Assembly: GCA_003511785.1 (NCBI GenBank)
Contig: DOIS01000370.1
Span: 1-18,927 of the forward strand
Source of the DNA: Paracoccaceae bacterium
GTDB lineage: Bacteria; Pseudomonadota; Alphaproteobacteria; Rhodobacterales; Rhodobacteraceae
DNA: 18,927 nucleotides
Direction of reading: 5' to 3'
In this document: in pieces, positions 14,987-18,927 of the stretch
Numbering within the stretch: position 1 is the first letter of the stretch
Layout: each line of letters begins with the position of its first letter
The notes under the pieces: generated by a model
What the model was told of the DNA's origin: nothing
What the model saw: only the letters and a program-made list of their open reading frames with translations
Database searches by the model: none
Made by a program: the position numbers and the translations under genes

Positions 14987-16711
14987 ATGTCAACGCGATC
15001 GCGACTGCCGGTCAACGAGTTCTCCCGCAAGGGCCCCCTGCGCGGGGCCGTGACCCGATTCATCCGCGACGAGGACGGCAATCTCATCATCCTGGGTGTC
15101 TATGCCTGCGTGCTGATGCTGATGTTGACCGGGATCGGCATCGACCTGATGCGGTTCGAACGCGACCGCAGCGCACTGCAATACACGCTGGACCGCGCGG
15201 TTCTCGCCGCCGCCGATCTCGAACAGACGAAGGACGCCAAGGCCGTGGTCGATGACTACATGGCCAAGGCCGGGCTCGATCACATCACGACCAAGGTCAC
15301 GCCGAAAGAGGGGCTGGGCTTTCGCCGGGTCACCGCCGAGGCGGAATCCTCGGTGCGCACCCAGTTCATGCACATGACCGGCGTCGACACGCTGAAGGGG
15401 CCGGCCTCGAGCACCGCCGAGGAGAGCATCGGCGGCATCGAGATTTCGCTGGTGCTCGACGTGTCTGGCTCGATGAACTACAACAACCGGCTGACAAACC
15501 TCAAGATCGCCGCCAAGGATTTCATCGACACCATGTCGGCGAACACCGAGGAGGGAAAGCTCTCGCTGTCGATCGTGCCCTATGCCACCCAGGTCTCGCT
15601 GCCCGGCTATCTCCTGGACGAGATGACGGTCACGGACGAACACGACTATTCGCACTGCATTAATTTCGAGGCGAGCGATTTCGACGTTCCCAGCCTGAGC
15701 CTGACGGAAACCTACAAGCGCACCTTGCATTTCGATCCCTGGCAGTCCTATGACGGACGCACGGCCGACCCCCAGAGGCTGGTGCGACGCCCGGTCTGTA
15801 AGGATGCCGGCCACCGTCAGACGGTGGTGATGCAGAATGACAAGACCGCGCTCAAGGCCTTCATCGACAGTTTCGACGCCGAGGGGAACACCTCGATCGA
15901 CGTGGGCATGAAATGGGGGGTCGCCCTGCTCGACCCCAGCATCCAGCCGGCGATCGAGAACCTGGCGACGGCCGAGAAGGTGCCGGACATCTTCAGCGAC
16001 CGCCCGGCAGAATACACCGACCCCACCACGCTCAAGGTTGTCGTCCTGATGACCGACGGTCAGAACACCAACCAGTATTACATCAAGGACGGCTTCCGCG
16101 ACGCGCAATCCAATGTCTGGTGGAACGACGCGGAAGAGGCCTATTCGGTCAATATCGGCGCGGATGTGAACGACCGCGACGGCGACGGAGACCGCTCGGA
16201 GGACATCTATTACCGGCACAAGGATGGCAGCTGGGCCGACTATCCCTATGGCAACGGGAGCACCGAGGGGGCGGTCTACGAGACCGTGTGCGTCGCGTAT
16301 TTCTGGTTCTGGTGCATTCGGGAAGAAACCCGCCTGGTCTCGACCACCTCCGCTGACGAGCCGGGGACCGCGGTGCGGCTGAGCTATGCCGATCTCTGGG
16401 CGCGCACGACACTGAATTACGTCGACAAGGAATTGCTCGACTCGATCCCCGGCTACAGCAATTCGATGTCGAACTGGTACAGCTCGGTCGGCGGCGCCAA
16501 GGACACCCGCACCAAGGCGATCTGCGACGCGGCGAAGGAAAAGAACATCCTGGTCTACACCATCGCGTTCGAGGCGCCCTCTGCCGGCAAGAACTTGCTC
16601 AAGGCCTGTGCCAGTTCCGACAGCCACTACTTCGACGTGAAGAACCTGGAGATTGCGGACGCCTTCTCGGCCATCGCCTCCTCGATCCGGCTGCTGAGGT
16701 TGACCCAATGA
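14987..16711 (+). CDS. TadG-like pilus-assembly protein with von Willebrand factor A domain
   Basis: A 574-residue membrane-anchored protein. Residues 27-60 match the TadE/TadG N-terminal region (IRDEDGNLIILGVYACVLML), with one transmembrane helix at about 32-53. The VWA domain begins near 151, with MIDAS residues Asp158-x-Ser160-x-Ser162 (LVLDVSGSM), a candidate Thr302 (NTSIDVGMKWG) and TDG at 356-358. A long insert between strands includes an Asp-rich loop at 396-406 (DRDGDGDRSED) resembling a calcium-binding turn. Cys224, 271, 435, 443, 513 and 541 suit an extracytoplasmic fold with disulphides. The ATG at 14987 follows GAGGAGAGG; a GTG at 14969 is possible but less likely. First of three overlapping genes for a Flp/Tad-type surface structure; the role is inferred from family. 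Confidence 0.9.
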   Translation: MSTRSRLPVNEFSRKGPLRGAVTRFIRDEDGNLIILGVYACVLMLMLTGIGIDLMRFERDRSALQYTLDRAVLAAADLEQTKDAKAVVDDYMAKAGLDHITTKVTPKEGLGFRRVTAEAESSVRTQFMHMTGVDTLKGPASSTAEESIGGIEISLVLDVSGSMNYNNRLTNLKIAAKDFIDTMSANTEEGKLSLSIVPYATQVSLPGYLLDEMTVTDEHDYSHCINFEASDFDVPSLSLTETYKRTLHFDPWQSYDGRTADPQRLVRRPVCKDAGHRQTVVMQNDKTALKAFIDSFDAEGNTSIDVGMKWGVALLDPSIQPAIENLATAEKVPDIFSDRPAEYTDPTTLKVVVLMTDGQNTNQYYIKDGFRDAQSNVWWNDAEEAYSVNIGADVNDRDGDGDRSEDIYYRHKDGSWADYPYGNGSTEGAVYETVCVAYFWFWCIREETRLVSTTSADEPGTAVRLSYADLWARTTLNYVDKELLDSIPGYSNSMSNWYSSVGGAKDTRTKAICDAAKEKNILVYTIAFEAPSAGKNLLKACASSDSHYFDVKNLEIADAFSAIASSIRLLRLTQ

Positions 16712-17244
16712 CCCGCGCGCTCCGCTCCCGTCTGTGGCGTTTCCGACGCGACGAGGACGGCAACTCTACGATCGAATTCGCGCTGACCTTTCCGGCGGTG
16801 ATGGTCCTGTTCCTGTCGGCGATCGAACTGGGCTATGTCACCTTGCAGCACGGGATGCTGGAACGCGCCATGGACATGACCGTGCGCGATATTCGCCTGG
16901 GAACGGGCACGGCGCCCCAGCATGACGACATCAAGGACCTGATCTGCACCCGGGCCGGGTTCATCCGCAACTGTTCGGACAACCTCAGGCTCGAGATGGT
17001 GCGCGTCGATCCGCGGGCCTGGAACGCTCCGCCCGAAACGCCCGATTGCACCGACCAGTCCGAGGACGTGAAACCCGTGCGCGATTTCGTCCAGGGTCGC
17101 AGCAACGAGCTGATGTTCCTGCGCGCCTGCGCCAAGATCGACCCGATCTTTCCAACCACGGGCCTCGGCGCGAGCATGACCAAGGACGGCGCGGGTCAGT
17201 TCGCCCTGGTGTCAAATTCCGCCTTCGTGCAGGAGCCGCAGTGA
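16708..17244 (+). CDS. TadE-like pseudopilin family protein
   Basis: A 178-residue protein whose N-terminus (WRFRRDEDGNSTIEFALTFP, then a transmembrane helix to about residue 45) is the TadE signature. This family is prepilin-like, with a short basic leader, G-x3-E and a hydrophobic helix, and is processed by a TadV-type peptidase in known systems. The rest is a periplasmic domain with cysteines near 80, 89, 113 and 136. The ATG overlaps the stop of the VWA gene (ATGA, 16708-16711), so they are translationally coupled. A function as a minor pilin or assembly factor is inferred from the family. Confidence 0.9.
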   Translation: MTRALRSRLWRFRRDEDGNSTIEFALTFPAVMVLFLSAIELGYVTLQHGMLERAMDMTVRDIRLGTGTAPQHDDIKDLICTRAGFIRNCSDNLRLEMVRVDPRAWNAPPETPDCTDQSEDVKPVRDFVQGRSNELMFLRACAKIDPIFPTTGLGASMTKDGAGQFALVSNSAFVQEPQ

Positions 17245-17813
17245 TGTTGTTGACAGCCCCTCGCGTTTTGCGCCGCATCCGGTCCCGTCTGGCGACCTTC
17301 GGCCGGGATCAGTCCGGGTCGATCACCGTGGAATTCGTCCTGGTGATGCCGATCCTGTTCTGGAGCTTCATGGCGGGCTACGTGTTCTTCGACGGCTACC
17401 GGCAGAGCGCCATCAACCTGAAGGCGGCCTACACGATCAGCGACCTGCTCTCGCGCGAGACACAAGCGATCACGCCGGATTACATCGACAGCATGTACGC
17501 GCTGCACAAACTTCTCGTGCGCGCGGACTCGGCCACGACGCTGCGTGTCACCGTGGTGCGCTGGGACGAGGACGACGACAAGTACTACCGCGACTGGTCG
17601 GCCGCACGCGGCGGGCCGGACCCGCTGACGAACAATGACCTGGGCGATCTCAAGTCGAAACTGCCGGTCATGTCCAACGGCGAACGGGTCATCCTTGTCG
17701 AGACCAGCAACACCTTCGTGCCGATCTTCGCCGTGGGGATGGAGGACAAGCGGTTGGACAATTTCGTCTTCACCCGGCCCCGCTTCGGTCCTCAGCTGGC
17801 CTGGTCGTCCTGA
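17244..17813 (+). CDS. Second TadE-like pseudopilin family protein
   Basis: A 189-residue protein. FGRDQSGSITVEFVLVMPIL (19-38) continues into a transmembrane helix to about 49, repeating the prepilin-like layout of the gene before it. The soluble part contains an acidic patch (RWDEDDDKYYRDW at about 108-120) and no cysteine, unlike the upstream paralogue. The start ATG at 17244 overlaps the preceding TGA by one base (TGATG) with AGGAG about 8 nt upstream; the longer frame from 17046 lies inside the previous gene and is a shadow. Its 3' end overlaps the convergent gene at 17792 by 22 bp. Confidence 0.88.
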   Translation: MLLTAPRVLRRIRSRLATFGRDQSGSITVEFVLVMPILFWSFMAGYVFFDGYRQSAINLKAAYTISDLLSRETQAITPDYIDSMYALHKLLVRADSATTLRVTVVRWDEDDDKYYRDWSAARGGPDPLTNNDLGDLKSKLPVMSNGERVILVETSNTFVPIFAVGMEDKRLDNFVFTRPRFGPQLAWSS

Positions 17814-18283
17814 GCGCGGCGCTCGGCCATCAGGGCGGCGAGCACCTCCGACATTGCCTTGGTCTGCGCCGCGGCGGTCACGCCACCCACGCCGATGCGT
17901 CGGCCCAGCCGCCACCACAGGCCCGGCGCCCAGGCCCGCGTCCCGGTCCCGGCCGCGCGCAACAGGAACCCGTTCGAGGGTTTCATCGCGAAGAACCCCC
18001 GGTCCATGTGCTCCAGGTCGCGGATCGCCACGATGCGCCCGCGCAGGCTGTCGCGCAGTTCCTCGCGGGTGAGTTCCAGTCGCGACGCGGTCGCCCGGCG
18101 CATCTTCTCGGCCATCCAGAGGGCACCCAGCCCGGTGACGACCAGAAACGCCTGCCAGGCCGGTTCGGGCGGCGCCGCGAGCGCCACGTAGATCACCAGC
18201 GCGCCCAGCCCCGCCAGCATGGCGATGCCCAGCCAGCGCCGGGGCGCCGAGACCTCGACCGTCACCAGGATTTCCTCGTCCAT
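17792..18283 (-). CDS. Small membrane protein with two predicted helices, unknown function
   Basis: A 163-residue protein. Two hydrophobic segments near residues 17-36 (WLGIAMLAGLGALVIYVALA) and 42-59 (WQAFLVVTGLGALWMAEKM) form a helical hairpin. A cytoplasmic domain of about 100 residues follows (LTREELRDSLRGRIVAIRDL, FFAMKPSNGFLLRA, GLWWRLGRRIGVGGVTAAAQ) that looks like a small beta-rich, pleckstrin-like module; that reading is tentative. The second ATG at 18283 is preferred because GGAG lies 6 nt upstream, whereas the ATG at 18289 abuts that site. It lies 153 bp downstream of murD in the same direction, with no clear terminator between them. Confidence 0.75.
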   Translation of the reverse strand: MDEEILVTVEVSAPRRWLGIAMLAGLGALVIYVALAAPPEPAWQAFLVVTGLGALWMAEKMRRATASRLELTREELRDSLRGRIVAIRDLEHMDRGFFAMKPSNGFLLRAAGTGTRAWAPGLWWRLGRRIGVGGVTAAAQTKAMSEVLAALMAERRAQDDQAS

Positions 18284-18436
18284 CCCCATCTCCCCTTACA
18301 TGCCGCCCAGGGCACGGTCGCGCCATAGCGCAAAGCGCCACCGGGCAACAGCCCCGACCCGCTGCATCTTTCGCTTGCAGGCGGATGCGGCGAGGAAGCG
18401 CCTTTTCGCGACGGGGAAAGCCCCCCTGCCCCGCCC

Positions 18437-18927
18437 TCAGCTCGCCACGTCGAGACGCGCGCGGATCTCGGCCACGAAATCCTCGCCGCGCTGTTCGAAA
18501 TTGTCGTACTGGTCGAAACTGGCCGCCGCCGGGGCCAGCAATACGGTGTCTCCCGGCTCGGCCTCGGTCATGGCGCGGTCGACCGCGACCGCCATGGTGG
18601 TGCAGATCTCGGCCTCGACATCGAGTTGCATGGCGAAGCCGGCCGCCTCGCGCCCGATCACATAGGCCTTGACCACGGTGCCCGTGGCGCCGTTCAGCGC
18701 GGAGAGACCGCCCTCCTTCTCCAGCCCGCCGCAGATCCAGCGGATGCGGTCGAAGGCCGCCAGCGCCTTGGCGGCGCTGTCCACGTTGGTGGCCTTGCTG
18801 TCGTTGACGAAGGTCACTCCGCCCGACTGCGCCACCACCTGGCTACGATGCGGCAGGCCCGGATAGCTGGCCAGCGCGCCTTCGATCAGGCGCGGCGCTA
18901 GGCCCAGCGCACGCGCCGCGCCATAGG
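18437..18927 (-). CDS. murD: UDP-N-acetylmuramoyl-L-alanine:D-glutamate ligase MurD (partial, 5' end outside window)
   Basis: The frame is open from the right edge to the stop at 18437, giving the last 163 residues or so of MurD, the cytoplasmic ligase that adds D-glutamate to the peptidoglycan precursor. The C-terminal domain is clear: GLPHRSQVVAQSGGVTFVND, followed by SKATNVDSAAKAL, WICGGLEKEGG, AYVIGREAAGFA, and LLAPAAASFDQYDNFEQRGE (E. coli has SPACASLDQFKNFEQRG). The conserved DSKATN and FDQ-NFEQRG segments make the assignment firm. The N-terminal UMP-binding and central ATP-binding domains lie beyond the window. Confidence 0.97.
   Translation of the reverse strand, partial: YGAARALGLAPRLIEGALASYPGLPHRSQVVAQSGGVTFVNDSKATNVDSAAKALAAFDRIRWICGGLEKEGGLSALNGATGTVVKAYVIGREAAGFAMQLDVEAEICTTMAVAVDRAMTEAEPGDTVLLAPAAASFDQYDNFEQRGEDFVAEIRARLDVAS

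Noticed and set aside
14990..16708. Minus-strand frame of 572 codons opposite the VWA gene
   Set aside because: The plus strand has a clear TadG/VWA protein with MIDAS motifs and overlapping downstream partners; the antisense frame has none.
18380..18436. Intrinsic terminator downstream of murD
   Set aside because: The G-run followed by CTTTCCCC can pair weakly, but there is no stable stem followed by a U-tract.

Overview
This 18.9 kb window is GC-rich, densely coded chromosomal DNA. It most likely comes from an alphaproteobacterium of the Rhodobacterales/Roseobacter group. The evidence is the dnaG-rpoD pair, a heterotetrameric sarcosine oxidase operon, a eukaryote-like glutamate dehydrogenase, TadE/TadG-type pilus genes, and clusters of GANTC (the alphaproteobacterial CcrM methylation site) in short intergenic spaces. 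I see no tRNA, rRNA, CRISPR array, insertion sequence or prophage. The taxonomic assignment is inference from gene content.

Layout. 1-301: 5' part of nrdR (minus strand), running off the left edge, with a candidate promoter whose -10 overlaps a perfect DnaA box. 435-845: a YjbQ-family protein. 884-2139: three tandem, mutually similar, small exported proteins of unknown function, tightly spaced. 2140-2566: a 427 bp non-coding stretch with hairpins, ended by the rpoD intrinsic terminator. 2567-6961: rpoD, dnaG and a small exported protein. 7002-12044: sarcosine oxidase soxB-soxD-soxA-soxG, with overlapping or near-abutting genes. 12159-13069: an outer-membrane beta-barrel-like gene carrying an apparent frameshift at its signal peptide. 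13197-14627: NAD(P)-dependent glutamate dehydrogenase. All of these are on the minus strand.

14987-17813 (plus strand): a three-gene operon with overlapping start and stop codons, encoding a TadG-like VWA protein and two TadE-like pseudopilin-type proteins. 17792-18283 (minus): a small two-helix membrane protein whose 3' end overlaps the last Tad-like gene. 18437-18927 (minus): the C-terminal part of MurD, running off the right edge.

Two functional themes stand out. SoxBDAG oxidises sarcosine to glycine and feeds one-carbon units to tetrahydrofolate, and glutamate dehydrogenase links amino nitrogen to the TCA cycle, so the central region suits growth on methylated amines and amino acids. The primase, major sigma factor, nrdR and murD are replication, transcription and cell-division housekeeping genes. 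The sox operon runs in the same direction into dnaG-rpoD with no visible terminator between them. I did not find a clearly new defence or mobile system. The least explained material is the triplicated exported family, the GANTC/inverted-repeat element in the rpoD leader, and the frameshifted barrel gene.
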